A stretch of 64,000 nucleotides of DNA from Lachnospiraceae bacterium. GTDB taxonomy: Bacteria > Bacillota > Clostridia > Lachnospirales > Bianqueaceae. The notes under the pieces were generated by a model. It saw only the letters and a list, made by a program, of their open reading frames with translations, ran no database searches and was not told the origin of the DNA. Location of the stretch: positions 1 through 64,000 of the forward strand of contig JAAWDX010000014.1 in assembly GCA_022794035.1 (NCBI GenBank), given 5' to 3'. Shown here piece after piece: positions 1-8,512 of the stretch (the stretch's first letter is position 1; the number at the start of each line of letters is the position of its first letter). Position numbers and translations under genes: made by a program.

Positions 1-185
1 AGAAGTGGCATTTGCATGTCGGTAGACGTCCAAGCACCAATACATACCAACATGCAGAAGTGGCATTTGCATGTCGGTAGACGTCCAAGCACCAATACAT
101 ACCAACATGCAGAAGTGGCATTTGCATGTCGGTAGACGTCTAAGCACCAATACATACCAACATGCAAAAGTGGCATCTGCATGCT
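1..185. repeat. 55-bp tandem direct repeat, three full copies plus a decayed fourth
   Basis: Three consecutive 55-bp units (1-55, 56-110, 111-165) are identical except for one C-to-T change at 141. A fourth copy diverges after about 20 bases (166-185). The array touches the window edge, so the true copy number is unknown. The period is not a multiple of three and no long reading frame crosses it, so it is probably intergenic rather than a protein repeat. No spacers separate the units, so it is not a CRISPR array. Confidence 0.9.
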
Positions 186-195
186 GATATAAAAC

Positions 196-237
196 AAACC
201 CCAGTACCCATCAACAAGACAACAAGTACTGGGGTTT
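196..237. terminator. Bidirectional intrinsic terminator
   Basis: A perfect 12-bp stem (196-207 with 226-237; core CCCCAGTAC/GTACTGGGG) and an 18-nt loop. The stem is followed by TTTTT on the + strand and by a T-rich tract on the - strand. It lies just downstream of the - strand ABC exporter gene pair and can end that transcript as well as any + strand transcript arriving from outside the window. Confidence 0.85.
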
Positions 238-255
238 TTAAAGCAATCCCAACTT

Positions 256-2028
256 TTAATCGTTGCTAAGCTGTGAGGTGTAGAGGTGATAATAAAGCCC
301 CTCTTTTTCCATGAGCTCATTATGGCTGCCGGATTCGGCGATCACGCCATCATTGATGTACATGATGCGGTCACAGTCTTTAATCGTGGACAAGCGGTGC
401 GCAACTACGAAAGAGGTACGGTTTTTTAGCAGCTGCTTAATGCCTTCCTGCACCAACAGCTCGGTGTTGGTGTCGATGGAGGAGGTCGCTTCATCCAGAA
501 TGAGGATCTTAGGATCGCTCAGCAGCGTGCGCGCAAAGGAAAGCAGCTGACGCTGACCAGCCGAAAGCATATCGCCTCGTTCATTGATGACGGTGTAGTA
601 GCCTTGTGGCATCTTAGAGATGAAATCATCGGCAAATACCTGCTTAGCGGCGGCGATACATTCCTCATCCGTAGCATCAAGACGGCCATAGCGGATGTTT
701 TCGATGATCGTACCGGAGAAGATAAAGGTATCCTGCAGCATGATGCCCATCTGACTGCGGATAGAACGCAGCGTAGCGCCGGCGATATCGGTGCCGTCGA
801 TTTTAACTGCGCCGCTCTTGATGTTATAGAACCGGGAAATCAGGTTGATAATGGTGGACTTGCCGGCGCCGGTAGGACCAACCAGAGCAATGCTCTCACC
901 GGGAGCCACCTGAAAGCTGACATCCTTTAGAATCGGACGGTCCTTCTCATATTCAAAGATGACATGGTCAAAATCAACGCCGCCCTGGATCTGCGGCAGC
1001 GGCACCGCGCCCTCCGGATCGGTTACCGTAATCGGCTCATCCATCAGCTGGAAGATACGCTCCAAATAAGAAACAGTATTCACCATCTGATTGTAATAGT
1101 TAGAAAGCTGCTGGATGGGGCCCCAGAAACGGTTTGCATAGCTGGTCATAGCCACCAGCATACCCACGGCAATTGCATCGCGCAGATAGATAACGCCAAT
1201 GATATAGATTAAATAGAAAATTGCTTTAGAAATAACCATCGTGATCGGCCAAATGCTGTGGTTGATCGTAACCGCTCGCAGATACGCTTTGCGGGCATCT
1301 GTTGCCAGCTCCTCATTGATCCCATAGTTGACCTCTTCTCTGGCGAAGCTCTGCGTAACGCGCTCGCCGTTGATGCTTTCTGCCAAGTAGGCAGTGAAGT
1401 TACTATGCTTATTGGCCTGCAGCTGCCATGCACGGCGCTGCTTACGCTTGATACTAAAGATATACACGCAGAATACCGGCAGGCCGGCAAACACGACCAG
1501 CGCCAGCTTTACATTCAGCGACAGCATAAAGATGGCAATCAGAATCAGGCTGATGACCTGCAGGATGACGTTGACAATCCCGTTGGTCAGAAAGTCAGAT
1601 ACGGAGTTTACATAGTTAATCACACGCACCAGGATTTTGCCATGGGGGCGGCTGTCAAAGTAGTCAAACGGCAGCTCCTGCAGATGAGTAAACAAATCGC
1701 GACGAATATCGCGGATGATGGCCTGTCCGGCCAGTGCAGAGCACCGGGAGCGGAAGCGGTTGCAAAGCGCCTGAACAACAACGATGACAACCAGAGAAAG
1801 ACCGGCGATGATCAGGCTGCGGATATCCCGGTTAGGGATCATCTCATCGATGGCATTCGCGGTAAAAAGCGGCATCAAGAGTCCGCAGAGAATGGATACC
1901 ATGCTAAAGAAGAAGGCACCGAAGAAAAGCTTTTTATAGCGCTTGATGTACTGGAAGCTTCTCATGAGGTGCTTAAAATTAAACTCAGTTTCCAGCGTTT
2001 CGTCAACATTATATTTGTTGCGTGCCAT
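256..2028 (-). CDS. Heterodimeric ABC exporter, subunit with the catalytic Walker B glutamate
   Basis: 590-residue half-transporter fusing an N-terminal six-helix exporter membrane domain (about residues 30-320) to a C-terminal ATPase domain. Walker A reads GPTGAGKST, Walker B ILILDEATSSID with the catalytic Glu, and the switch His is in VVAHRLST. The signature is LSAGQRQ instead of LSGGQ, so this subunit gives a complete Walker B to one ATP site and a weakened signature to the other. This is the known asymmetry of BmrC/BmrD- and TM287/288-type drug or lipid exporters. Its start codon shares one base with the upstream gene's stop (TAATG), so the two are translationally coupled. The substrate cannot be told from sequence; multidrug or lipid export is the family norm. 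Confidence 0.9.
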   Translation of the reverse strand: MARNKYNVDETLETEFNFKHLMRSFQYIKRYKKLFFGAFFFSMVSILCGLLMPLFTANAIDEMIPNRDIRSLIIAGLSLVVIVVVQALCNRFRSRCSALAGQAIIRDIRRDLFTHLQELPFDYFDSRPHGKILVRVINYVNSVSDFLTNGIVNVILQVISLILIAIFMLSLNVKLALVVFAGLPVFCVYIFSIKRKQRRAWQLQANKHSNFTAYLAESINGERVTQSFAREEVNYGINEELATDARKAYLRAVTINHSIWPITMVISKAIFYLIYIIGVIYLRDAIAVGMLVAMTSYANRFWGPIQQLSNYYNQMVNTVSYLERIFQLMDEPITVTDPEGAVPLPQIQGGVDFDHVIFEYEKDRPILKDVSFQVAPGESIALVGPTGAGKSTIINLISRFYNIKSGAVKIDGTDIAGATLRSIRSQMGIMLQDTFIFSGTIIENIRYGRLDATDEECIAAAKQVFADDFISKMPQGYYTVINERGDMLSAGQRQLLSFARTLLSDPKILILDEATSSIDTNTELLVQEGIKQLLKNRTSFVVAHRLSTIKDCDRIMYINDGVIAESGSHNELMEKEGLYYHLYTSQLSND

Positions 2029-3812
2029 TATGCCTCACCTCCTAAGCTTAAATCAGCGGCGGTTGCATAGCCCTGCTGAATGCGGTAAATATTGTAGTAA
2101 TAGCCCTGTTTTTCAAGAAGCTCCTTATGCGTTCCCTGCTCGGTGATCTTGCCGTCTTCGATGATGAAAATGATGTCAGCATTTTTTACAGACGAGATAC
2201 GCTGCGCAACGATCAAGGTGGTAGCCTTGACCGGTCTTTGCGCTAAGCGCTGCTGTATGTACTGCTCAGTTTCAAGGTCAACAGCAGAGGTGGTGTCATC
2301 GAGAATCAGTACGGGGGATTCCATGGCCAGCGCACGTGCCAGTGCAAGGCGCTGCTTTTGGCCGCCGGAAAGACCCATGCCGCGCTCGCCGACGATGGTG
2401 TCATAGCCATCAGGCAGGCGGGTCACGAAGCTGTCGGCGTCGGCATCCTCAGCGGAGCGGTACACGACCTCATTGGGGGCGTCGGGCACGCCGTAAGCGA
2501 TGTTGGACTCTACGGTATCGGAGAATAGAAATACATCCTGCAGGGCAATGCCGATGCTGCGGCGCAGATCCTGCAGATTGTAGCGGCTCACATCGACGCC
2601 GTCAAGCTTGACATGTCCCTTATTGGGGTCGACAAAACGCGTGATCAGGTTGAGCACAGAGGATTTGCCGGAGCCGGTGGGGCCCATGATGCCAACCACA
2701 GAGCCGGCGGGAATGTGCATGTTGATATCCTTCAGCACAGTGTTGCCGTCGAAGGTGAGAGAAACATGCTCCAGATCAATGTCGCCGCGGATGTTCTGCG
2801 CGGAAACAGGCTGATCGGGGCTGAGAATCTCAGGGGTAGAATCATAAAGCTCATGCACACGTTCACAGCTGACTAAAAAGCGCTGTGTATCGTTGATTAA
2901 AAAGCCCAGCTGCTGCATGGGCTCGTTGAGCATCCATGAAAGAGAAGTGAAAATGACCAGATTACCCACGGAAATGTCACCCGTGATGACGAGGAGCGCG
3001 CCGATAATGATGGCGCAGGCATTCATGATATTGCCGACGGTCTCCATGATGGGCGAATAGGTGACCCATGCCTTGTTGGCGGTCAGGTTCATATCATAAT
3101 ACTTTTCATTTTCGGTATCAAATTTTTCGATCTCGAATTTTTCGCGGCAGAATGCGCGTACCACGCGGTTACCGCTGATGTTTTCCTGGACTACCGTGTT
3201 CAGCTTAGAAAGCTGCTGGCGCGCGGCGCCAAAAATCGGACGTACGGTTTTGCCAAGCTTAATGGCTGTCAGGAGCGCAACAGGCGCCAGACAAAGCTCG
3301 ATTAAGGTGAACTTCCAGCTGATGGAAAAGAACACGATGAGCACAACAATCAGCATGACGAAGCTTTCAAAGATAGAAAAAGCGACCCAGCAAACAAAGT
3401 GGTTGATGGCTTCTACGTCACCGGTGCATTTGTTGATCAGATCGCCGGAGCGGTTCGACATGAAAAAGCTGCGGCTTTGCTCGCCAAGCTTTTTGTAGAG
3501 AGCGCGGCGAATTTCAAAGGTAGCACGCTGTGAAGCCTGTTCACGAAAGATATTCGCAATAAAGCGAAGCGTGGAGCGCAGCACGATGAGTCCAAAGGCC
3601 AGAAGCGCCAGAGGCAGAAGCTGTCCCATGACGGTTTCGGTGGTGATAGAGGCGTCCTCAAACATAGGATAGAGGATATCATCCACGATCTTGCTGACAA
3701 TGGTGGGGTCTACAACTGTTAATAAATTAAACAGTAGTGCAAGCGCCCAAGCCGTGAAGAGCTTGTACTTTGATTTCCCTAAAAAGGAAAAAGCCCACTT
3801 GATTTGATTCAT
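2028..3812 (-). CDS. Heterodimeric ABC exporter, subunit with the degenerate catalytic site
   Basis: 594-residue exporter half-transporter: membrane domain about residues 15-310, ATPase domain about 340-580. Walker A is GPTGSGKSS and the signature LSGGQKQR is intact. Walker B reads LILDDTTSAVD, with Asp replacing the catalytic Glu, and the switch residue is Gln (VAQRISS) rather than His. These substitutions are complementary to those in the partner encoded directly downstream, which argues for an obligate heterodimer with one hydrolysing and one non-hydrolysing ATP site. The gene is first in the two-gene operon. GGAGG precedes the ATG. A promoter candidate lies at 3844-3872. Confidence 0.9.
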   Translation of the reverse strand: MNQIKWAFSFLGKSKYKLFTAWALALLFNLLTVVDPTIVSKIVDDILYPMFEDASITTETVMGQLLPLALLAFGLIVLRSTLRFIANIFREQASQRATFEIRRALYKKLGEQSRSFFMSNRSGDLINKCTGDVEAINHFVCWVAFSIFESFVMLIVVLIVFFSISWKFTLIELCLAPVALLTAIKLGKTVRPIFGAARQQLSKLNTVVQENISGNRVVRAFCREKFEIEKFDTENEKYYDMNLTANKAWVTYSPIMETVGNIMNACAIIIGALLVITGDISVGNLVIFTSLSWMLNEPMQQLGFLINDTQRFLVSCERVHELYDSTPEILSPDQPVSAQNIRGDIDLEHVSLTFDGNTVLKDINMHIPAGSVVGIMGPTGSGKSSVLNLITRFVDPNKGHVKLDGVDVSRYNLQDLRRSIGIALQDVFLFSDTVESNIAYGVPDAPNEVVYRSAEDADADSFVTRLPDGYDTIVGERGMGLSGGQKQRLALARALAMESPVLILDDTTSAVDLETEQYIQQRLAQRPVKATTLIVAQRISSVKNADIIFIIEDGKITEQGTHKELLEKQGYYYNIYRIQQGYATAADLSLGGEA

Positions 3813-3843
3813 TATTTATACCTCCATTTTCAAGTGTCACTGT

Positions 3844-3872
3844 ATTTTACATCATTTAAAAAGGCTTGGAAA
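3844..3872 (-). promoter_or_regulatory. Probable sigma-A promoter for the ABC exporter operon
   Basis: On the - strand, TTTCCA (3867-3872) and TAAAAT (3844-3849) are 17 bp apart, about 30 bp upstream of the first exporter gene. The -35 match is moderate and the -10 good. Confidence 0.5.
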
Positions 3873-3956
3873 GAAGTTTTTTAAAGTGTTTTGAATAGTC
3901 TATTTAAAAATGGAAAATACGCCCCTATGAATTGAAAGGTTCGTTTAAATTCATGC

Positions 3957-3985
3957 TGGAAAAAAGCGATGGCCTGCGCTATAAT
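3957..3985 (+). promoter_or_regulatory. Probable sigma-A promoter for the Gfo/Idh/MocA gene
   Basis: A consensus TATAAT (3980-3985) lies 17 bp after TGGAAA (3957-3962), about 30 bp before the ATG at 4015, which has the ribosome binding site TAGGAGG. Confidence 0.55.
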
Positions 3986-4014
3986 AAGAAAAAATCATAT
4001 TCTTAGGAGGCACT

Positions 4015-5211
4015 ATGCGGTCGATTAATGTTGGAATCATTGGTTTGGGAGGACGAGGAGAAAGTCTGTTAAAGGGCGTGATTCTGCATATGGATCAGGT
4101 ACGGGTAGTAGGCGTATGCGATTTGTATGAGGACAGAACGCAGATCGGCTTTGAGGCGGTAAAGGAAGTGCAGCATGAGGAGCCGGTAAAGAGTCAGGAT
4201 TACCATGATATACTTAAAATAGAAGGACTGGACGCCGTTGTGGTCAGTACCTCCTGGGAGACCCATATTCCGATTGCGATTGATGCAATGAAGGCGGGGG
4301 TGCGTCCCGGTGTCGAGGTGGGCGCGGCATATTCTTTGGATCAGCTGTGGCAATTGGTCAGAGTATCGGAAGAGACCGGCGTGCCCTGCATGCTGTTAGA
4401 AAACTGCTGCTATGGACGCGAAGAGCTGATGATTAAGGGCATGATTGAAAAGGGCGTCTTTGGTTCTATTGTTCATTGCGAGGGCGGCTATCGCCATGAC
4501 CTGCGGGATGAAGTAAGCTATGGAAGAGAGAACCGTCATTATCGCAATGCGAACTATAAGCACCGCAATACAGAGAACTATCCCACACATGAACTGGGGC
4601 CGATCGCGCAGATGCTGGGAATCCACCATGGCAACCGGATGGTCAAGCTCACCAGCACGGCTTCCTGCGCCAGAGGATTGAATGCATATTTAGCTAAAGA
4701 AAAGGGTGCAGAATATGATCTGACAGCATATCCCTTTGCACAGGGGGATGTGGTGACAACGGTGATCACCTGTGCGCATGGCGAAACGATTGTGCTGACG
4801 CTCGATACCACGCTGCCCCGTTTTTATTCGCGTGGACTACTGGTACAGGGAACGAAGGGCATGTATATGGAGGATAACCAGTCAATTTTTATTGACGGCG
4901 TACATAATGAGGATGACTTTTATTGGGATCGTCAATGGGGCAATGCCAAAAAATACAGGGATGAATATGAGCATCCGATCTGGCAGCAGTATCTAAAAGA
5001 AGGTGTGCGCGGCGGACATGGCGGTATGGACTATCTGGTATTAAAAGCATTTTTTGAGAGCGTTGCAGAGCAGACGGAGTCGCCGATTAACGTATATGAC
5101 ATGGCAGCATGGATGAGTATTGGCGTGCTGGCAGAAGAGTCGATTGCCAAAGGCGGCGCGCCGGTGGCGATTCCCGATTTTACGAATGGACGTTGGTTAA
5201 TGGTTCGCTGA
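4015..5211 (+). CDS. Gfo/Idh/MocA-family NAD-dependent oxidoreductase, GH109-like
   Basis: 398 residues. An N-terminal Rossmann fold carries the dinucleotide loop GIIGLGGRG (about residues 8-16), followed by a C-terminal alpha/beta sugar-binding domain. The blocks MLLENCCYG, HDLRDEVSYG and NYPTHELGPIAQ resemble NAD-dependent glycoside hydrolases of family GH109 (alpha-N-acetylgalactosaminidase type) more than simple sugar dehydrogenases. GH109 enzymes remove sugars by transient oxidation at C3. There is no signal peptide, so the protein is probably cytoplasmic and acts on imported glycans. The substrate is an inference. The stop codon lies inside a 13-bp inverted repeat (5200-5228). Confidence 0.8.
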   Translation: MRSINVGIIGLGGRGESLLKGVILHMDQVRVVGVCDLYEDRTQIGFEAVKEVQHEEPVKSQDYHDILKIEGLDAVVVSTSWETHIPIAIDAMKAGVRPGVEVGAAYSLDQLWQLVRVSEETGVPCMLLENCCYGREELMIKGMIEKGVFGSIVHCEGGYRHDLRDEVSYGRENRHYRNANYKHRNTENYPTHELGPIAQMLGIHHGNRMVKLTSTASCARGLNAYLAKEKGAEYDLTAYPFAQGDVVTTVITCAHGETIVLTLDTTLPRFYSRGLLVQGTKGMYMEDNQSIFIDGVHNEDDFYWDRQWGNAKKYRDEYEHPIWQQYLKEGVRGGHGGMDYLVLKAFFESVAEQTESPINVYDMAAWMSIGVLAEESIAKGGAPVAIPDFTNGRWLMVR

Positions 5212-5308
5212 TTACATCAGCGAACCATGGAAGTTGCTTGCGCAACATTTTTGAATAGAAAATAGGAAGCTGACTACGTCAGCGAACCATGGAAGTTGCT
5301 GGCGCAAC
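5200..5308 (+). repeat. Two 40-bp direct repeats with nested dyads, the first spanning a stop codon
   Basis: Copies at 5207-5246 and 5269-5308 match at 37 of 40 positions. Each contains a GCTGA..TCAGC dyad and a GTTGC..GCAAC dyad. In the first copy the outer dyad extends to perfect 13-bp arms (5200-5212 and 5216-5228, 3-nt loop), with the TGA stop of the oxidoreductase gene in the left arm. The first GTTGC/GCAAC hairpin is followed by ATTTTT, so it may act as a weak terminator or mRNA 3'-end stabiliser. Confidence 0.8.
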
Positions 5309-5402
5309 TTTCCTGATCGGGCAGCGTCTGTTTGTTTTTGGCAGAGTGAGCAGTTGGTTATTTAGCTCATATCGAAAATTAACTGCCCTTTTTCCTTTTT
5401 TC

Positions 5403-5570
5403 AACGTTGCTACCTAGTCATCGCATCGCTTTTAACGTACCTAATCTGCTATTTTCTACGTTATTTTGGCCTAGTCTAGCACCATCAACGTACTAATCTG
5501 CCTGTTTGGCACGTTAAAAGCTATTGTTTCTGATTCGCGTAACGTGCTTATGAGTCGTTAAATACGTTAA
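5403..5570. repeat. Array of AACGT / ACGTT dyads with about 53-bp period
   Basis: Three units begin AACGT at 5434, 5487 and 5541 and have the inverted partner ACGTT 24, 24 and 23 bp later (5458, 5511, 5564). Starts are 53-54 bp apart. A further palindromic AACGTT lies at 5403-5408. TAATCTGC is also shared by the first two units. This lies in the 496-bp gap between the oxidoreductase and phosphohexomutase genes. Apart from the 40-bp repeats at 5207-5308, nothing else stands out in the gap, and 5571-5690 has no recognised element. Confidence 0.6.
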
Positions 5571-5707
5571 TTTCCACATTTATTCGCGATTCTAACTACC
5601 ATTGAGGCGATATAAAAATGGCTGTAGGAAAAAGGATTCAGCAGAGCCAAATGGCCCTCTGAAGAGATATACCGTACACGATTACATATCATAAAAAGGA
5701 GGAGAAG

Positions 5708-7123
5708 ATGATTCGATTTGGAACGGGCGGATGGCGCGCCGTGATAGGCGATGATTTTATTAAAGAAAATGTTTATAAAGTAGGGCAGGCCGTATATGAA
5801 TATTTAAAGAGGCATGATCAGCTGGATAAGCCCGTAGTCATTGGTTATGACCGGCGGTTTCTGTCCAGACAGGCTGCTTCCTGGCTGGCGGAGGTACTTG
5901 CAGGAAATGGCGTTTCGATTTTAGCAATGAAGCGGAGCGCGCCAACGCCGCTGACAATGCATATCGTTAAAACGCGCGGACTTCATGCAGGGCTGGAGGT
6001 CACGGCAAGTCATAATCCCCCGGAGTATAACGGCATTAAATTCTTTACCGATGAGGGCCGCGATGCTTCGCTGGAGGTCACGCAGGAGCTGGAGGAGATT
6101 CTGGATAGTCTGACGCCGGAGGAGATTCATGTTTTGCCATTGGAGCAGGCAGTACAGCAGGGGCAGATCGAATATCTGAAGAATCCTTTTAATCCTTTTA
6201 TGGATGATATTTTAAGGCAGATGGATACAGAGGCGATCCGCGAACGCGGGCTTCGTATTTTGCTTAATCCTATGCATGGCGCCGGTGTGTATCCGCTGAT
6301 GGTTATTTTCTATACGACCCGCTGTACGGTAGATCTGATCAATGGAGGGCTCGACGCCTATTTTGGCGGGCATATGCCCGCACCGGAGGAATCTACGCTG
6401 AAGGATCTGATCCAGAAGGTGGTGGATGAGAAATATGATCTGGGCATTGCCGTAGACGGCGATGGCGACCGGCTGGGCATTATCGACAGCAATGGCCGTT
6501 ATATCAGTGCAAATGAAATTCTGGTGATGTTGTATTATTATCTGCATGAATATAAGGGATGGAAGGGGCCGGTGGTGCGCAATCTGGCGACGACACATAT
6601 GCTGGATGCGGTGGCGGCTTCCTTTGGAGAAGAGTGCTATGAGGTGCCGGTTGGATTTAAGTATATTTCGGCTAAAATTGATGAGGTAGAGGCCGTGCTT
6701 GGCGGTGAGTCGTCGGGAGGACTGACGGTGCGCGGGCACATTCATGGAAAGGACTCGATCTATGCGGCTTCGCTTTTTGTGGAGATGATAGCTGTCACCG
6801 GAAAGTCGCCCTCGCAGTTTATGGACGAGCTGGTAGAAAAGTATGGGCGCTATGAGATGGTGGAGGCCAACCTGCGGTTTGCAGCGGAGAAAAAAGATGC
6901 CATCTATGAGCAGCTGATGGTGAAGCGGCAGCTGCCTGATTTTGGGCGGCCCATCCAAAGGACAAGCTATGAGGATGGCTGTAAGGTATATTTTGCGGAC
7001 CGATCCTTTATTATCTGCCGGTTTTCCGGTACGGAGCCGCTGCTGCGGATTTTTGCGGAAAGCAATCGGAAGGACACGGCGGCGGATTATATTGAGCGCT
7101 TTAAGAAGCTGCTTGGCCTGTAA
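5708..7123 (+). CDS. Alpha-D-phosphohexomutase (phosphoglucomutase/phosphomannomutase family)
   Basis: 471 residues. It interconverts hexose 1- and 6-phosphates through a phosphoserine. Visible motifs in order: N-terminal FGTGGWRAVIG, the catalytic serine loop TASHNPPEYNG (Ser101), the Mg-binding loop DGDGDRLG (Asp250, Asp252, Asp254), the sugar-specificity loop GGESSGG (about 335-341), and the C-terminal phosphate-binding RFSGTEPLLR. Length and motif order are complete. Sequence does not settle between glucose and mannose; the GESSGG loop suits phosphoglucomutase or dual activity. The start has the ribosome binding site AGGAGGAG. It appears to be a single-gene transcript closed by the hairpin at 7148-7174. 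Confidence 0.9.
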   Translation: MIRFGTGGWRAVIGDDFIKENVYKVGQAVYEYLKRHDQLDKPVVIGYDRRFLSRQAASWLAEVLAGNGVSILAMKRSAPTPLTMHIVKTRGLHAGLEVTASHNPPEYNGIKFFTDEGRDASLEVTQELEEILDSLTPEEIHVLPLEQAVQQGQIEYLKNPFNPFMDDILRQMDTEAIRERGLRILLNPMHGAGVYPLMVIFYTTRCTVDLINGGLDAYFGGHMPAPEESTLKDLIQKVVDEKYDLGIAVDGDGDRLGIIDSNGRYISANEILVMLYYYLHEYKGWKGPVVRNLATTHMLDAVAASFGEECYEVPVGFKYISAKIDEVEAVLGGESSGGLTVRGHIHGKDSIYAASLFVEMIAVTGKSPSQFMDELVEKYGRYEMVEANLRFAAEKKDAIYEQLMVKRQLPDFGRPIQRTSYEDGCKVYFADRSFIICRFSGTEPLLRIFAESNRKDTAADYIERFKKLLGL

Positions 7124-7147
7124 GGCTGGCAGCAGAAAGAGGATGAA

Positions 7148-7174
7148 GGCGGCAGGGAGAAAATTCCTGCCGCC
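7148..7174 (+). terminator. Intrinsic terminator-like hairpin after the phosphohexomutase gene
   Basis: A 9-bp GC-rich stem (GGCGGCAGG / CCTGCCGCC) with a 9-nt loop, 25 bp past the stop codon. It is followed by TCTTGCATTTTG, a weak T tract. Confidence 0.65.
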
Positions 7175-7176
7175 TC

Positions 7177-7216
7177 TTGCATTTTGTGCTGCTTTGAGTA
7201 TAATAAATCATATGAT
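7177..7216 (+). promoter_or_regulatory. Promoter and candidate TetR operator
   Basis: TTGCAT (7177-7182), a 16-bp spacer and TATAAT (7199-7204), followed immediately by the perfect 10-bp palindrome ATCATATGAT (7207-7216). The position just downstream of the -10 and ahead of a TetR-type gene fits an autorepression site; the operator role is inferred. Confidence 0.5.
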
Positions 7217-7247
7217 GCAAAACATTTGATTTAGAAAGGGGCCAGCT

Positions 7248-7814
7248 ATGCCGCCAAAAGCGAAATTTACAAAGGAGGAAATCATTGAAGCAGCCTTTAG
7301 CCTTGTTAAAACAGAGGGAATAGAAGCCTTAACTTCCAGAGAGCTGGGATCATACCTCGGCAGCTCGGCGAGACCGATCTTTACTGTATTTAAAAGCATG
7401 GAGGAAGTACAGCAGGCCGTGATGGAAGCAGCCAAGACGTTGTATAAAAAATATGTTGATAAAGGACTAAGGCAGGAGCATCCTTTTAAGGGTGTGGGGA
7501 TGCAGTACATTCTTTTTTCGGTTGAGGAGCCCAAGCTTTTTCAGCTTTTGTTTATGACAGAACAAAAGCTGAGGCCGAATCTATCGGGGGTACTGCCTTT
7601 GATCGAGGAAAGCTATCAGGAGATTCTTCTGTCAATTCAGAATGAGTATGATATCAGCGAATCTTTAGCAAAACGGCTGTATCACCACCTCTGGATCTAT
7701 ACGCATGGGATTGCCACGCTCTGTGCTACTCAGATGTGTTATTTTACAGAGGATCAGCTCAGCTCGATGCTTTCAGAGGTATTTCTCAGCATTTTGAAAA
7801 GGATGAAGGAGTAA
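7248..7814 (+). CDS. TetR/AcrR-family transcriptional regulator
   Basis: 188 residues. The N-terminal TetR DNA-binding domain spans about residues 8-55 (FTKEEIIEAAFSLVKTEGIE...SRELGSYLGSS) and is followed by an all-helical ligand-binding domain. It is the first gene of a probable three-gene operon. The ABC ATPase gene starts 5 bp after its stop, using the AAGGAG at the gene's own 3' end. By position it should control the ABC transporter encoded downstream; the inducer is unknown. A palindrome beside the predicted promoter (7207-7216) could be its own operator. Confidence 0.85.
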   Translation: MPPKAKFTKEEIIEAAFSLVKTEGIEALTSRELGSYLGSSARPIFTVFKSMEEVQQAVMEAAKTLYKKYVDKGLRQEHPFKGVGMQYILFSVEEPKLFQLLFMTEQKLRPNLSGVLPLIEESYQEILLSIQNEYDISESLAKRLYHHLWIYTHGIATLCATQMCYFTEDQLSSMLSEVFLSILKRMKE

Positions 7815-7819
7815 AAACG

Positions 7820-8512
7820 ATGATTGAAGTAAAAAACATTATAAAATCATACGGAAACGGAGCAAGCCGGTTTCAGGTGCTGCAGGGAATCAGTCTGGAG
7901 ATTAAGGAAGGGGATTTTGTCGTGATTCTCGGAGCCTCGGGTTCGGGCAAATCTACTCTTTTGAATGTGATCTCAGGACTTGAACGCCCCGACAGCGGCA
8001 GCGTGCTATATGACGGGACAGATATTACAGCGCTTTCTGATCATGAAGTAACAGCGTTTCGCAGGGAGCAGGTTGGATTCATTTTTCAGCAGTATTATCT
8101 GCTGCCGCATATGGATGTGGCTCAAAATGTGAAAATGGGTGCAGATCTGGCGGATAACAAAACGTATAAGGAAATAATCGAAGCAGTTGGGCTTGGGGAG
8201 AAGCTGCATAAGTATCCGGGTGAGCTTTCGGGCGGCGAGCAGCAGCGGGTTTCTGTGGCCAGAGCATTAGCTAAAAGGCCTAAAGTGTTATTTCTCGATG
8301 AGCCAACAGGAGCGCTCGATGAACAAACGGGGAGGCAGGTGCTGGATTATATCTGTACATTAAAAAATCAACATGCTTTTACAGTTGTCATGGTGACGCA
8401 TAATCTGAATATCGCGGAGATGGCTAGGACGGTTGTCAAAATGAACAGCGGCAAAATATCGGATATCTATCAAAACGAAATTCAAAAGACGGCTTATGAG
8501 ATTGGATGGTGA
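7820..8512 (+). CDS. ABC transporter ATP-binding protein, MacB/LolD type
   Basis: 230 residues from the ATG at 7820, chosen over longer in-frame starts because AAGGAG lies 9 bp upstream and the protein then begins with the standard [12 protein letters not shown]. Walker A is GASGSGKST, the Q-loop is in [10 protein letters not shown], the signature is LSGGEQQR, Walker B is [12 protein letters not shown] and the switch His is in VTHN. This family powers FtsX-like permeases that move peptides, antibiotics or lipoproteins by mechanotransmission. It overlaps the permease gene by 17 bp. Confidence 0.9.
   Translation: MIEVKNIIKSYGNGASRFQVLQGISLEIKEGDFVVILGASGSGKSTLLNVISGLERPDSGSVLYDGTDITALSDHEVTAFRREQVGFIFQQYYLLPHMDVAQNVKMGADLADNKTYKEIIEAVGLGEKLHKYPGELSGGEQQRVSVARALAKRPKVLFLDEPTGALDEQTGRQVLDYICTLKNQHAFTVVMVTHNLNIAEMARTVVKMNSGKISDIYQNEIQKTAYEIGW

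Noticed and set aside
1-185. CRISPR array
   Set aside because: Units are directly adjacent 55-bp copies without variable spacers, and no cas genes lie in the window.
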